Source: Oscillospiraceae bacterium (GTDB taxonomy: Bacteria > Bacillota > Clostridia > Oscillospirales > Oscillospiraceae). From it: a DNA stretch of 64,000 nt. This document shows positions 7,815 through 16,010 of the stretch, one piece after another. The notes beneath the pieces were generated by a model, which ran no database searches, was not told the origin of the DNA, and saw only the letters and a list, made by a program, of their open reading frames with translations. The first letter of the stretch is position 1. Each line of letters starts with the position of its first letter. The translations under genes and the position numbers were made by a program. The DNA is taken from positions 1 to 64,000 of the forward strand of contig JAILNC010000100.1 of NCBI GenBank assembly GCA_024691985.1. Direction: 5' to 3'.

Positions 7815-8432
7815 ATGAAAATCGAATGTCTTCCGGTCGGCTGGCTGCGGGCCAACTGCTATGTGCTGTGGGATGAGGAAAGCGGGGAGTGCGCCGTGAT
7901 CGATCCCGGCGGGAACCCGGAGATTATCCTGGGCTTTTTGAAGGAGCACGGCCTGCACTGTGACAGGATCCTGCTCACCCACGCCCACGACGACCACAGC
8001 AAGGGCGTGTACGGCGTGATCGAGGGCACGAGCGCGAAGGTCTGCATGCACCGCGGCGACGTGGGCCTGACCGTGCGGCGCACCGGGCTCTGCTTTCAGG
8101 AGCCGGCGGATACGATCTTCCTTACGGAGGGAGACGAGATCCCGGTCGGCGCGCTGACGGTGCGCGTGCTGGAGACGCCGGGCCACACGCCCGGGGGCCT
8201 CTGTTTCCTCTGCGAAGACGCGCTGTTCAGCGGCGACACGCTCTTCAAGGGCTCGACGGGGCGGGCCGATCTCGGCGGCGACTTTGACACAGAGCTGCGC
8301 TCGCTGAAAAAGCTGGCGCTGCTGGAGGGGGACTACCGCGTCTTTCCCGGTCACTCGTCGCCCACGACGCTGCAGGCCGAGCGGGAGAGCAACCCCTACA
8401 TGCTCCGCGGCATGGAGCTGCCCGACGCTTGA
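7815..8432 (+). CDS. MBL-fold metallo-hydrolase (glyoxalase II-like)
   Basis: A 205-residue protein of the single-domain metallo-beta-lactamase fold common in Clostridia. Metal ligands are present in order: the HxHxDH motif in LTHAHDDHSKG (around residue 58), H in ETPGHTPGG, D in FSGDTLF and H in FPGHSSPTT. Such proteins hydrolyse thioesters such as lactoylglutathione analogues, but many paralogues have unknown substrates. Cytosolic. Start ATG at 7815 behind GGGAG, rather than the TTG two codons earlier. Monocistronic: own promoter and a terminator directly after the stop. Confidence 0.85.
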   Translation: MKIECLPVGWLRANCYVLWDEESGECAVIDPGGNPEIILGFLKEHGLHCDRILLTHAHDDHSKGVYGVIEGTSAKVCMHRGDVGLTVRRTGLCFQEPADTIFLTEGDEIPVGALTVRVLETPGHTPGGLCFLCEDALFSGDTLFKGSTGRADLGGDFDTELRSLKKLALLEGDYRVFPGHSSPTTLQAERESNPYMLRGMELPDA

Positions 8433-8440
8433 CGCGAAAT

Positions 8441-8482
8441 AACCGGCTGTACTGCAAGTATACCGCAGCACAGCCGGTTTTT
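8441..8482 (+). terminator. Intrinsic terminator after the MBL hydrolase
   Basis: AACCGGCTGT pairs with ACAGCCGGTT across a loop of about 18 bases, followed by a short T run. It starts eight bases after the stop codon. Confidence 0.8.
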
Positions 8483-8530
8483 CAACGGCGTTGACGGAAG
8501 ACATTTTTTCTTTCTGATTTAAAATTGTAT

Positions 8531-8559
8531 TTGAATAATTGAAGCCCGTAGGTTATAAT
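8531..8559 (+). promoter_or_regulatory. Promoter of the TetR-type regulator
   Basis: TTGAAT (8531-8536) and TATAAT (8554-8559) with a 17-base spacer, about 120 bases before the gene. The long leader to 8682 shows no other feature. Confidence 0.65.
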
Positions 8560-8682
8560 AGCCTTGCAAAACCAAAAAGCTGATTTGACATTTTTTCAAC
8601 AAACTTGCGTCATATAAAAATCGCGGTCAATCATTCGACCGGACGCGGGCTTCGCTGCACGCTTGTTTAAGGGGTTTTCAGC

Positions 8683-9354
8683 ATGGGCAGAACAAAATAT
8701 TCGGACGAGGAGCGCGATCAGATCCTGGTCTCCTTCATTCGGGCGGCGCGGGAGATCCTGGACGAGGAGGGGATCGAGAACATCTCCATCCGCAAGATCG
8801 CGGGGCTGACGGGGCTCAACAGCGCCACCATGTACCTGTATTTCCCGAATTCCGACGTGCTTGTCACGATGGCCTCCATGAGCTATCTGGAGAAATACTG
8901 CCGGACGCTCGCGGCGGATATGCCGCTGATGAACACCAACTGTTCCGCCTTCCTGCACACCTGGGAGGTGTTCACCCAGTACGCCTTTGCCCAGCCGAAG
9001 ATCTTCTACCATATTTTCTTCAGCCCGCACACCGTACCGCTCAACGAGATCGTCGACGAGTATTACCGCCTGTTCCCCGGGCAGCTGAGCAACATCCAGG
9101 GCAATGTCTACGAAATGCTGCACAGCGGCAGCCTGTCCGAGCGCTGCTGGGCGGTGTTCTGGCCTCTGGCGGAGGAACTCGGCATCGCAAGGGAGGAGGC
9201 CGAGCTGATCAACACCCTGACGCTCTGCTACTTCCGCACGCTGCTGGAGGAGCGCTGCCAGGACGCCGAGAGCATGCTCAAGAGCGCGCAGCTGTCCCAG
9301 AAGATGCACGACGCGCTGGAATTCCTGCTGCGCCAGGGAGAGAAAAAAACCTGA
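8683..9354 (+). CDS. TetR/AcrR family transcriptional regulator
   Basis: A 223-residue protein with an N-terminal helix-turn-helix: EEGIENISIRKIAGLTGLNSATMYLYFPNSD follows the TetR pattern, with the YxYF segment in place at about residues 45-55. The rest is an all-helical ligand-binding and dimerisation domain with no similarity I can assign, containing several aromatic stretches (FYHIFFSPHTVP). ATG at 8683 behind AAGGGG. It stands alone between a promoter and a terminator. The adjacent MBL hydrolase or DUF3841-like genes are possible targets, but I see no clear operator. Confidence 0.85.
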   Translation: MGRTKYSDEERDQILVSFIRAAREILDEEGIENISIRKIAGLTGLNSATMYLYFPNSDVLVTMASMSYLEKYCRTLAADMPLMNTNCSAFLHTWEVFTQYAFAQPKIFYHIFFSPHTVPLNEIVDEYYRLFPGQLSNIQGNVYEMLHSGSLSERCWAVFWPLAEELGIAREEAELINTLTLCYFRTLLEERCQDAESMLKSAQLSQKMHDALEFLLRQGEKKT

Positions 9355-9373
9355 ACCACGCATTTATGAATAG

Positions 9374-9400
9374 AGGCCGCTGCACATTTTGCAGCGGCCT
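9374..9400 (+). terminator. Hairpin after tetR gene
   Basis: An 11-bp perfect stem, AGGCCGCTGCA with its complement, around a five-base loop, 20 bases after the stop codon. The T tract is weak. Confidence 0.65.
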
Positions 9401-9425
9401 CATACTGTAGACAAACCCCGGAACA

Positions 9426-9565
9426 TGTCATCTTGAGCGGAGGCATTCTGACGCGCGAGAAACGTGCGACATTCCAAGCTTTGCTAGCCGGAGTCGAAAG
9501 ATCTAAAAGCTCGGAAATCCTTACGCCTGAGATCTCTCCGCTCGCTTCGCTCGGTCGAGATGACA
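9426..9565. repeat. MITE-like imperfect inverted repeat, about 140 bp
   Basis: The left end reads TGTCATCTTGAGCGGAG and the reverse complement of the right end reads TGTCATCTCGACCGAGCG, so the ends match at about 14 of the first 16 positions. The right side also contains the CGCTTCGCTCGG palindrome. There is no coding capacity. Elements with such TGTCATC...GATGACA ends are scattered in many Firmicutes genomes. It lies between two terminators, a typical place for a small non-autonomous repeat. Confidence 0.55.
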
Positions 9566-9592
9566 CCGAGTGGGTACTTTGTTTATAGTCTC

Positions 9593-9618
9593 AGACCGCT
9601 CACAAATGTGAGCGGTCT
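9593..9618. terminator. Perfect 12-bp hairpin between convergent genes
   Basis: AGACCGCTCACA pairs with TGTGAGCGGTCT around a two-base loop. It lies between the plus-strand regulator and the minus-strand DUF3841-like gene, so it can stop transcription from either side. Confidence 0.65.
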
Positions 9619-9654
9619 CTTATGTTACGGCTGTTACGGCGTTCTTATGCAGGC

Positions 9655-10212
9655 TCAGGGGCTCTGTACCTCGACGAGCCACTCTTTCCGCAGCTCCCAG
9701 ACGGCGGCCTGCCGATAGGCCTCCGGACAGTCCGCGCTCTGGAAGAGACGCTTCCAGCTGTCCCGGATCTTCCGCTTCTGCAGGGGATAGAAGGCGGTCG
9801 AAAAGACCTTGTGCGTATTCTCCAGCCCGACGCTCTTAAGTTCGCGCGCGAAGGCGGCCTCGTCCGCCTCGTCCCGGCTCAGGTATTCGAGATTCAGGAT
9901 GCGCTCCCAGAGCCGCCTGTCGAAGAACAGCAGCCGGTCGGCGGGGATGCGGAAGCTCAGCAGCAGCGACTCCGGCCCCATGAAGCACCAGCAGCGGTCC
10001 GCGTACAGCCAGATCGGAGATTCCGCCCCCGCGGGGGGCGGGATGCGCAGGGCCATCTGTTGGCGGAAGAAGGCGTAGGCCTCCTGAAAGCTCCAGGCGG
10101 CGTCGCCGTACTTTTTGTCGACATAGGCGCGCTTGACAACGGAGACGCCGTCGCGCTCGATGCAGTCGAGTACCACCGGCTGCTGCGCGGTGTAGAGCAG
10201 AATCTCATCCAT
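9655..10212 (-). CDS. DUF3841-like protein (paralogue 2 of 3)
   Basis: A 185-residue soluble protein. Same layout as the genes at 6386 and 10205: N-terminal LLYTAQQPVVLDCIERDG, middle SPIWLYAD, strand pattern LLLSFRIPADRLLFFDRRLW with LNLEYL after it, and the C-terminal SWKRLF...AVWELRKEWLVEV. The ATG at 10210-10212 has GGGAGGTG upstream and overlaps the stop of the preceding paralogue by eight bases, so the two are translationally coupled. Function unknown. Confidence 0.65.
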   Translation of the reverse strand: MDEILLYTAQQPVVLDCIERDGVSVVKRAYVDKKYGDAAWSFQEAYAFFRQQMALRIPPPAGAESPIWLYADRCWCFMGPESLLLSFRIPADRLLFFDRRLWERILNLEYLSRDEADEAAFARELKSVGLENTHKVFSTAFYPLQKRKIRDSWKRLFQSADCPEAYRQAAVWELRKEWLVEVQSP

Positions 10213-10774
10213 AGCGCTCCACCTCCCGGATCCATTCGGGGCGGATCTCCCAGATCGTGCCGACGTTGTTGTCCATGTTATCCGAGGGGGTGAAGACCCG
10301 GTCCCAGCTTTTGACGATCTTCTGCTTGAGGAGGGGGTAAAAGTTCCCCTTCGGTCCGCTGACGAGCGCGGCTTCATTGCCGATGCCGTAGCGCCTGAGC
10401 TCCTCGTTGTGGCGGCGCTCGTCGGCGGGATCGGTGGGCACGTACATGTAGTTGACGCGGTAGCCCCACTTGTCCATGTCTGCTATGACGATGCTCTCCT
10501 TCGGGATCTGCAGCGTGAAGGAGACCGTGCCGGGCGCGGGGGGCAGCTTCTGCGCCTCGGTCAGCGACAGCCAGATCGGCAGATCGTATTCCGCGGGGAT
10601 CTCGATCAGACGTCTGGCCTGCCGGGTGTACCAGCGGTAGAGATCGAGATAGTAGTCCGCGATCTCCCCGTTCTTGGCCCGCACGTACTCCTCCCGCACA
10701 TGGTAGGAGCCGGTTTGCTCGATCTCGTCGAGCACCTCTTTGACCTGACGCGTCCAAGCCAGTACAGTATCCAT
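10205..10774 (-). CDS. DUF3841-like protein (paralogue 3 of 3)
   Basis: A 189-residue soluble protein starting MDTVLAWTRQVKEVLDEIEQ. It shares with its paralogues YYLDLYRWYTRQARR, VSFTLQIPKESIVIADMDKW, VNYMYVPTDP and the C-terminal SWDRVFTPSDN...TIWEIRPEWIREV. ATG at 10772-10774 behind AAAGGAGG. First gene of a two-gene operon with the overlapping copy downstream. Function unknown; the regular strand-turn-strand spacing and conserved tryptophans suggest one compact alpha/beta domain. Confidence 0.65.
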   Translation of the reverse strand: MDTVLAWTRQVKEVLDEIEQTGSYHVREEYVRAKNGEIADYYLDLYRWYTRQARRLIEIPAEYDLPIWLSLTEAQKLPPAPGTVSFTLQIPKESIVIADMDKWGYRVNYMYVPTDPADERRHNEELRRYGIGNEAALVSGPKGNFYPLLKQKIVKSWDRVFTPSDNMDNNVGTIWEIRPEWIREVERYG

Positions 10775-10851
10775 GCGCCTGCGCCTCCTTTCGGACTCTT
10801 TTATGACAGTGTAACAGAAATACGGCGTGTTGTACAGAAAAAAGCGTTTAT

Positions 10852-10878
10852 AAAAAACTGCCCGCAAAAGCGGGCAGT
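10852..10878 (-). terminator. Terminator of the BCCT transporter gene
   Basis: On the minus strand ACTGCCCGC pairs with GCGGGCAGT around a four-base loop and is followed by six T residues, 33 bases after the transporter stop. Confidence 0.85.
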
Positions 10879-10910
10879 AGGGGGGAAAAAGAGATGTAAT
10901 AACGTCTGCT

Positions 10911-12458
10911 TTATTCTTCGGGCACGGGCTCTTCTTCGGGCTTTGCCTGCACTTCTGCATGTTCGGCCTCGAGCGCCTTGAGCAAGCTCGCCATGGAGCC
11001 GAGCATGATGAAGATGAAGGGGAAGGCCGCGGCGATGGAGATCGTCTGCACCGACTTCATGCCGCCGGACAGGAGCAGCGCGTAGGACAGCGCGGCCTCG
11101 ATGCAGCCCCAGATGAACATGGTCTTGTGGGTGGGCTGCAGCCGGCCCTCCTCGGAGAGCATGCCGAGCACGAAGGTGCCGGAGTTGGCGGAGGTGATGA
11201 AGAAGGTGAACAGCAGGAAGATGGAGACCATCGACAGGATCTTGCCCAGCGGGTAATTGGCGAGGACCTTGAACAGCGTCAGCGTGATGTCGCTGCCCGC
11301 TTCCTGCGCCCAGGACAGCCCCAGGGTCTGGGCCAGATTCAGGCCCATGCCGCCGAAGACGGCGAACCACAGGATGGAGCCGATCGCCGGGACGGCCACC
11401 ACGCCGAGGATGAACTCGCGGATGGTGCGGCCGCGGGAGATGCGGGCGATGAAGATGCCGACGAAGGGAGCCCAGGCGATCCACCATGCCCAGTAGTACA
11501 CGCGCCAGCCGAGCGCCCAGCTGTTGTCGCCAAGCGTGGAGAGCATGAAGGAGTCCTCAAAGAAGTGGTTGATATAGCCGCCGATCCCGCCGACCAGACT
11601 GTTGAGCTGCAGCACCGTCGGCCCGACGATCAGCGCCAGACCCATCAGCGCCACCGCCACGTAGAGGTTGATGTCGCCGATGAGCTTGATGCCCTTGTCG
11701 ATGCCGGAGATGGCCGTCCACAGATAGATCGCGGCGATGACCACGGTCAGGATCAGCCAGGTGATCTTGTTGTTCGGTAGGCCGAAGAGATAGGCAAGGC
11801 CGCCGTTGATCTGCATGATGCCGAGACCGAGGGAGGTGCAGATGCCCGCAATGGTGGCGAAGACCGCCAGGATGTCGATGACCTTGCCGACCGTGCCCTG
11901 GGCTTTCTCCTCGCCGATCAGGGGGATGAAGAGAGAGCTGATGAGGGCGGGCTTGTTCTTGCGGAACTGGAAGAAGGCGAGGCCGAGACCGATGATGGCG
12001 TAGTTCGCCCAGGGGTGGAAGCCCCAGTGCATGAAGGAGGCGCGCATGGCAAAATCGGCGGCCGCCGCGCTGCCGGCCTCGATGCCGGCGGTGGGGGAGA
12101 GGAAGTGCGACATCGGCTCCGCCGCGCCGTAGAAGACCAGACCGACGCCCATGCCGCAGCCGAAGAGCATCGCGAACCACGAGGCGTTGGAGTGCTCGGG
12201 ACGGGAATCGTCCGGACCGAGGCGGATATTGCCGTACTTGCTGAAGGCGATGAAGACGACGAAGAAGACAAAGGCCGTCATGGCCAGCATGTACAGCCAC
12301 GCGAAATTCACGGTGACCGCATCGAAGAGCCAGCTTGCGGCCGCCGCGAGGGAATCGGAAAAGAAGATGCCCCAAACGGCGAGGATGACGCAGATGATCA
12401 GGGACGCCAGATAAACGGTGTTGAGCTTGCCGCTCTTCCCCTTTGCGGAGTTACTCAT
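10911..12458 (-). CDS. BCCT family betaine/carnitine/choline transporter
   Basis: A 515-residue membrane protein with 12 predicted helices and the BCCT hallmarks: the glycine-rich GCGMGVGLVFYGAAEPM in helix 3 and the tryptophan-rich YYWAWWIAWAPFVGIFIARI followed by SRGRTIREF. The family imports quaternary ammonium compounds such as glycine betaine using Na+ or by exchange. The C-terminus is acidic. ATG at 12456-12458 was chosen, with AAAGGAA upstream; longer in-frame extensions read through the structured leader. It is divergent from a grdI/grdH-like pair, an arrangement seen around betaine reductases, so glycine betaine uptake for Stickland reduction is the likely role. Specificity cannot be read directly. 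Confidence 0.9.
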   Translation of the reverse strand: MSNSAKGKSGKLNTVYLASLIICVILAVWGIFFSDSLAAAASWLFDAVTVNFAWLYMLAMTAFVFFVVFIAFSKYGNIRLGPDDSRPEHSNASWFAMLFGCGMGVGLVFYGAAEPMSHFLSPTAGIEAGSAAAADFAMRASFMHWGFHPWANYAIIGLGLAFFQFRKNKPALISSLFIPLIGEEKAQGTVGKVIDILAVFATIAGICTSLGLGIMQINGGLAYLFGLPNNKITWLILTVVIAAIYLWTAISGIDKGIKLIGDINLYVAVALMGLALIVGPTVLQLNSLVGGIGGYINHFFEDSFMLSTLGDNSWALGWRVYYWAWWIAWAPFVGIFIARISRGRTIREFILGVVAVPAIGSILWFAVFGGMGLNLAQTLGLSWAQEAGSDITLTLFKVLANYPLGKILSMVSIFLLFTFFITSANSGTFVLGMLSEEGRLQPTHKTMFIWGCIEAALSYALLLSGGMKSVQTISIAAAFPFIFIMLGSMASLLKALEAEHAEVQAKPEEEPVPEE

Positions 12459-12539
12459 TTCTTGCACTGTTCCTTTCTGAAATACTGGCAGGGTCTGCAG
12501 ATCCCGCCGTGCAGCGTTGGTTTTGGAGCAAGCCAAAAC

Positions 12540-12652
12540 AGGCCCCCCTTCAGAAAAGGGGCCTTTCGGAAATGGATATGAACAGCTGCGCCGCATCGAA
12601 AGAGCGTCAGACGGGACGGCCGATCCCTTCTGTGTGCCTGAAAACGCGGCGC
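12540..12652 (-). promoter_or_regulatory. Structured leader with terminator-like hairpin before the BCCT gene
   Basis: On the minus strand a 7-bp stem, GCGCCGC with GCGGCGC (12646-12652 and 12588-12594), encloses an 8-bp hairpin, CAGAaGGGA with TCCCgTCTG (12608-12632). Downstream AGGCCCC pairs with GGGGCCT (12540-12564), followed by a weak T run. A closed aptamer-like domain followed by a terminator-like hairpin is the layout of a riboswitch or attenuator, but it matches no class I know. Another hairpin, GCCCTGC/GCAGGGC, lies further upstream at about 12669-12688. Confidence 0.4.
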
Positions 12653-12706
12653 TGGAAATGAGGGGGACGCCCTGCGGGGGTGCAGGGCGATAATATAATC
12701 ACGACC

Positions 12707-12737
12707 ATATTATTATCTGATTTGGGATGTCTGTCAA
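12707..12737 (-). promoter_or_regulatory. Probable promoter of the BCCT gene
   Basis: TTGACA on the minus strand at 12732-12737, with TAATAA (spacing 16) or TAATAT (spacing 19) as the -10 box. It lies about 250 bases before the gene, leaving room for the structured leader. Confidence 0.55.
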
Positions 12738-12994
12738 GGGAAAAACGGGCGTTTCCCCATTTTCGTTTAAGTTAACAATTTCGCATGTTCATTTTCGGAA
12801 TATCTCACAAAAGCACAGGGAAGAGTATCCGAGCGAGAGTATGAAAAATACTTAAAAAAGTGGAATTTATCTTTTGTTTACGAACTGCGCCGCCCGGAAC
12901 GGTCGGGGTAAACCAACGGCGGGCGGAGACTCCGCCGCCCTGTTAAGTTGAAACTTTGTACACTTAAGTGATAGAAATATAAAGAAAAGTTAAA

Positions 12995-13024
12995 TTGACA
13001 AAACCCGCTTCCATATAATATAAT
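12995..13024 (+). promoter_or_regulatory. Promoter of the grdI/grdH-like operon
   Basis: TTGACA (12995-13000) and TATAAT (13019-13024), spacer 18. The -10 region lies inside the 13-base motif ATAATATAATCAC, which is repeated upstream of trxB and in the BCCT leader. The rest of 12738-13142 holds no gene; a small hairpin, AGCAAAG/CTTTGCT, follows at 13031-13058. Confidence 0.75.
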
Positions 13025-13142
13025 CACAATTAGCAAAGACCATGGGCCCGGCCTTTGCTGATCTGCAAAACCCCATTTTCCGGATACCCTGTGTATCCCG
13101 ACGCAAACTGAACGGCATATTTGTGAGAGGAGTAAGTACCGA

Positions 13143-14471
13143 ATGAAACTCAGCATCGGAAACTTATATGTCAGAGACGTGGTCTTCGGGGAAGCTGATT
13201 CCTTCGCGGACGGCGTTCTGACCATCAACAAGCAGGCCGCCATCGACTACCTCATGGGTGAGGATGAGCACATCACCTCGCTGGACATCGTCGTCGCCAG
13301 ACCCGGCGACGACACGCGCATCGTCCCCGTCATCGAGACGATCGAAGCCCGCTGCCGCATGGACGGCCGCGCGCTCTTCCCGGGCGTCACCGGCGAGCTC
13401 GCACCCTGCGGCGACGGTGAGCTCAAAGCCTTCAAGGGCTGCTGCGTCACGGTCGTGGGCGGCACCTGGGGCTCCTTCGGCGACGGCGTGATCGACATGG
13501 GCGGCGAGGGCGCCAAGCACACCTACTGGTCCAAGCTCATCAACATCTGCCTCGTCGGCGAGACGGATGAGGAGTTCGAGCGCTACGAGCAGCAGAAGTG
13601 CAACCATGCGCTGCGCTGGGCCGGCCACCGCTTTGCCGAGTATCTCGGCAGGATCGCGAAGGATCTCGAGCCCGAGGATACCGAGACCTACGTCTTCGAT
13701 CCCGTCCTCAAGAGGAGCGAGGAGCGCAAGGCCCTGCCCAATGTGGCCATCGTCCTGCAGCCCCAGTCCCAGATGGAGGCTCTCGGCTACAACGACCTGA
13801 TCTACGGCTGGGATATGAACAAGTATATCCCCAGCTACGTCAGCCCCACCGAGGTGCTCGACGGCATGATGATCTCCGGTTCCTTCATGCCCGCCTCCTC
13901 CAAGTGGTCCACCTACGAGTTCCAGAACTTCCCGACCATCAAGGAGCTGTTCGCCGAGGACGGCAAGACCCTGAACTTCGTGGGCGTCATCATGTCCAAC
14001 CTCAACGTCGCGCTCGACCAGAAGGAGCGCTCGGCCATCATGGTGCGCAACATCGCCCTGAACCTGGGCGTCGACTACGCCATCGTGACCGAGGAGGGCT
14101 ACGGCAACCCCGACGCCGACTATGTCCGCTGCCAGGTCATCCTGGAGGACGCGGGCATCCCCGTCGTCGGCATCTCCAACGAGTGCACCGGCCGCGACGG
14201 CAAGTCCCAGCCGCTGGTCACCCTCGATGAGAAGCTCAACGCGCTGGTCTCCTCCGGCAACGTGTCCGAGCTGACCGTGCTCCCGGCCTGCAAGACCGTC
14301 ATCGGCTGCCTCGAGGCCATGAACCGCGACGGCATGTCCGGCTCCTGGGGCTATGACGAGGTGCTCGGCAAGTCCGCCAGGGATGACGGCTCCATCATCA
14401 TGGAGGACAACAACTGGTTCTGCGGCGACCATATCTCCGGCTTCTCGGTCAAGACTATGGTCGAAATGTAA
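13143..14471 (+). CDS. GrdE-family component B subunit lacking the pyruvoyl-forming cysteine (GrdI-like)
   Basis: A 442-residue homologue of the GrdE at 748-2028, alignable along its length (for example DGKTLNFVGVIMSN matches HGKTLNFVGVIITN). At the processing site, where GrdE has SGNCVSACDKN, this protein has SGSFMPASSKW, with Ser247-Phe248 in place of Asn-Cys. Standard cleavage and pyruvoyl formation therefore look impossible. It has its own cysteines (71, 89, 100, 101, 136, 153) not shared with GrdE. It precedes a complete selenoprotein B gene by 25 bases and is divergent from a BCCT transporter, so a betaine reductase subunit (GrdI) is the best guess. Whether known GrdI proteins also lack the cysteine I cannot confirm. 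Confidence 0.75.
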   Translation: MKLSIGNLYVRDVVFGEADSFADGVLTINKQAAIDYLMGEDEHITSLDIVVARPGDDTRIVPVIETIEARCRMDGRALFPGVTGELAPCGDGELKAFKGCCVTVVGGTWGSFGDGVIDMGGEGAKHTYWSKLINICLVGETDEEFERYEQQKCNHALRWAGHRFAEYLGRIAKDLEPEDTETYVFDPVLKRSEERKALPNVAIVLQPQSQMEALGYNDLIYGWDMNKYIPSYVSPTEVLDGMMISGSFMPASSKWSTYEFQNFPTIKELFAEDGKTLNFVGVIMSNLNVALDQKERSAIMVRNIALNLGVDYAIVTEEGYGNPDADYVRCQVILEDAGIPVVGISNECTGRDGKSQPLVTLDEKLNALVSSGNVSELTVLPACKTVIGCLEAMNRDGMSGSWGYDEVLGKSARDDGSIIMEDNNWFCGDHISGFSVKTMVEM

Positions 14472-14496
14472 TTTTGCAGAAAGGAGAAAAGGACAC

Positions 14497-15816
14497 ATGA
14501 AAAATGTGATTCTGTATCTGAATCAGTTTTTCGGCGGTGTCGGCGGCGAGGATAAAGCCGATCAGGAGCCCTTCATTGTCGAAGGCGCCATCGGTCCCGG
14601 CCTGGCCTACAACGCTGCGCTGAAGGATGCAAAGATCACGCACACGGTCGTCTGCGGTGACAACTTCATGGGCTCGAATACCGACGAAGCCGTCCGCCGC
14701 ATCATGGAAATGCTCAAGGACAAGCCGATGGACTATTTCATCGCGGGTCCCGCGTTCCAGGCCGGCCGCTACACCGTCGCCTGCGGCAACATCTGCAAGG
14801 CGGTCCAGGAGCAGCTCGGCGTCCCTGTGATCACCTCCATGAACGAGGAGACCCCGGGCGTCAACATGTTCAAGAAGGACATGATCATCATGAAGGGCGG
14901 CAACAGCGCCGCCAGGATGAGAAAGGACGTCGGCGCCGTCTGCAAGTACGTCAACAAGGTCCTGGCGGGCGAGCCCGTTCTGGGCGCCGACGCGGAGGGC
15001 TACTTCCCCAGGGGCAACCGCCACGAGCTGTTTCTGGAGGACAAGCGTGAGAACACGGCGGCCTACCGCGGCGTGCAGATGCTCATCAAGAAGATGAACA
15101 AGCAGCCCTACCAGACCGAGCTTGTCATCCCCAAAAAGGATCTCGTCCCGATCGCTCCGGCGATCAAGGATCTGAGCAAGGCCACCATCGCCATGCTCAA
15201 CACCGGCGGCATCGTCCCCGTGGACAACCCCGACCGTATCCAGTCCGCGTCCGCGACCCGCTGGGGCCGCTACGACATCAGCGGCATGGACAGGCTCGAG
15301 GCCGGCGTTTTCAAGACCATCCACGCGGGCTTCGACCCCGCCGCAGCCAACGACGATCCCAACGTCATCATGCCCATCGACGCCATGCGCGCCTATGAGC
15401 GTGAGGGCAAGATCGGGCGGCTGCACCCCTTCTTCTACACCACCGTCGGCACCGGCACCACCGAGGCCGAGGCGCGCCGTATGGCGAAGGAGATCATCCC
15501 ATTCTTACAGGAGGATCATGTCGACGGCGTAATCATGCTGTCCACTTGAGGGACCTGTACGCGTTGCGGTGCAACGATGGTTAAAGAAGTTGAGAGAGCC
15601 GGGTTCCCCATTGTTCAGATGTGCAACCTGATCCCCGTGGCCATGACGGTCGGTTCCAACCGCATGGTCCCCACCATCTCCATCCCGTATCCTCTGGGCG
15701 ATCCCAATACCCCGAAGGATGCGCAGTGGAAGCTGCGTTACCACCGTGTCGGCGTCGCGCTGGATGCGCTGGCCACCGATATCACGGAGCAGACGGTGTT
15801 CAAGGTCAAGATCTGA
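14497..15816 (+). CDS. Component B selenoprotein (GrdH-like betaine reductase subunit) with in-frame UGA
   Basis: A 439-residue selenoprotein. Reading continues through TGA at 15547-15549 (Sec351), giving the GrdB-family motif LSTUGTCTRCGATM, that is UxxCxxC, then the conserved end with MVKEVERAGFPIVQMCNLIP and NRMVPTISIPYPLGDP. Total length matches the family only if UGA is read as Sec. N-terminal YLNQFFGGVGGEDKAD and AGPAFQAGRYTVACG are family landmarks. Component B activates the substrate and passes the carboxymethyl group to GrdA. ATG at 14497 has AAGGAG upstream. Operon with the GrdE-like gene; substrate probably glycine betaine, inferred from the neighbouring BCCT transporter. Confidence 0.9.
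15547..15590 (+). promoter_or_regulatory. SECIS element of the grdH-like gene
   Basis: Twelve bases after the UGA a 6-bp stem, CGTTGC (15562-15567) with GCAACG (15571-15576), closes a GGT loop. A small stem-loop with a G-rich tip shortly after the UGA is the bacterial SelB-binding signal. Confidence 0.7.
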
Positions 15817-15843
15817 TCTGAAAGCTCTTCCATAACGCTTCGG

Positions 15844-15883
15844 AATCCCCCGTGCCGTCGGGTCGGCGGCACGGGGGATTTTT
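15844..15883 (+). terminator. Intrinsic terminator of the grdI/grdH-like operon
   Basis: A long stem, ATCCCCCGTGCCG pairing with CGGCACGGGGGAT, followed by TTTTT, 27 bases after the stop codon. Confidence 0.88.
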
Positions 15884-15914
15884 ACACTCTCTGTGAGAAC
15901 GTCTCATTTTAGGA

Positions 15915-15943
15915 TTGACAAAGTGTAAACAAACGGCTATACT
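15915..15943 (+). promoter_or_regulatory. Promoter of the LysR regulator
   Basis: TTGACA (15915-15920) and TATACT (15938-15943) with a 17-base spacer, 67 bases before the start codon. Confidence 0.75.
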
Positions 15944-16010
15944 ATATATCAATTAAACTAACCGCGATGATTGAAAACGCCGTGCAGGACTACGGCGGAA
16001 GGAGCGCGCC

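Noticed and set aside
9593-9618. CRISPR repeat, because of short palindromes near 9.4-9.6 kb
   Set aside because: The palindromes differ from each other, are not regularly spaced and have no spacer array or cas genes.
12461-12720. A second glycine riboswitch in the BCCT leader, because of CAGGCACACAGAAGG
   Set aside because: The other core segments (GCCGAAGGGGCAA and CTCTGGAG types) are missing and the pairing differs; only an unclassified structured leader is supported.
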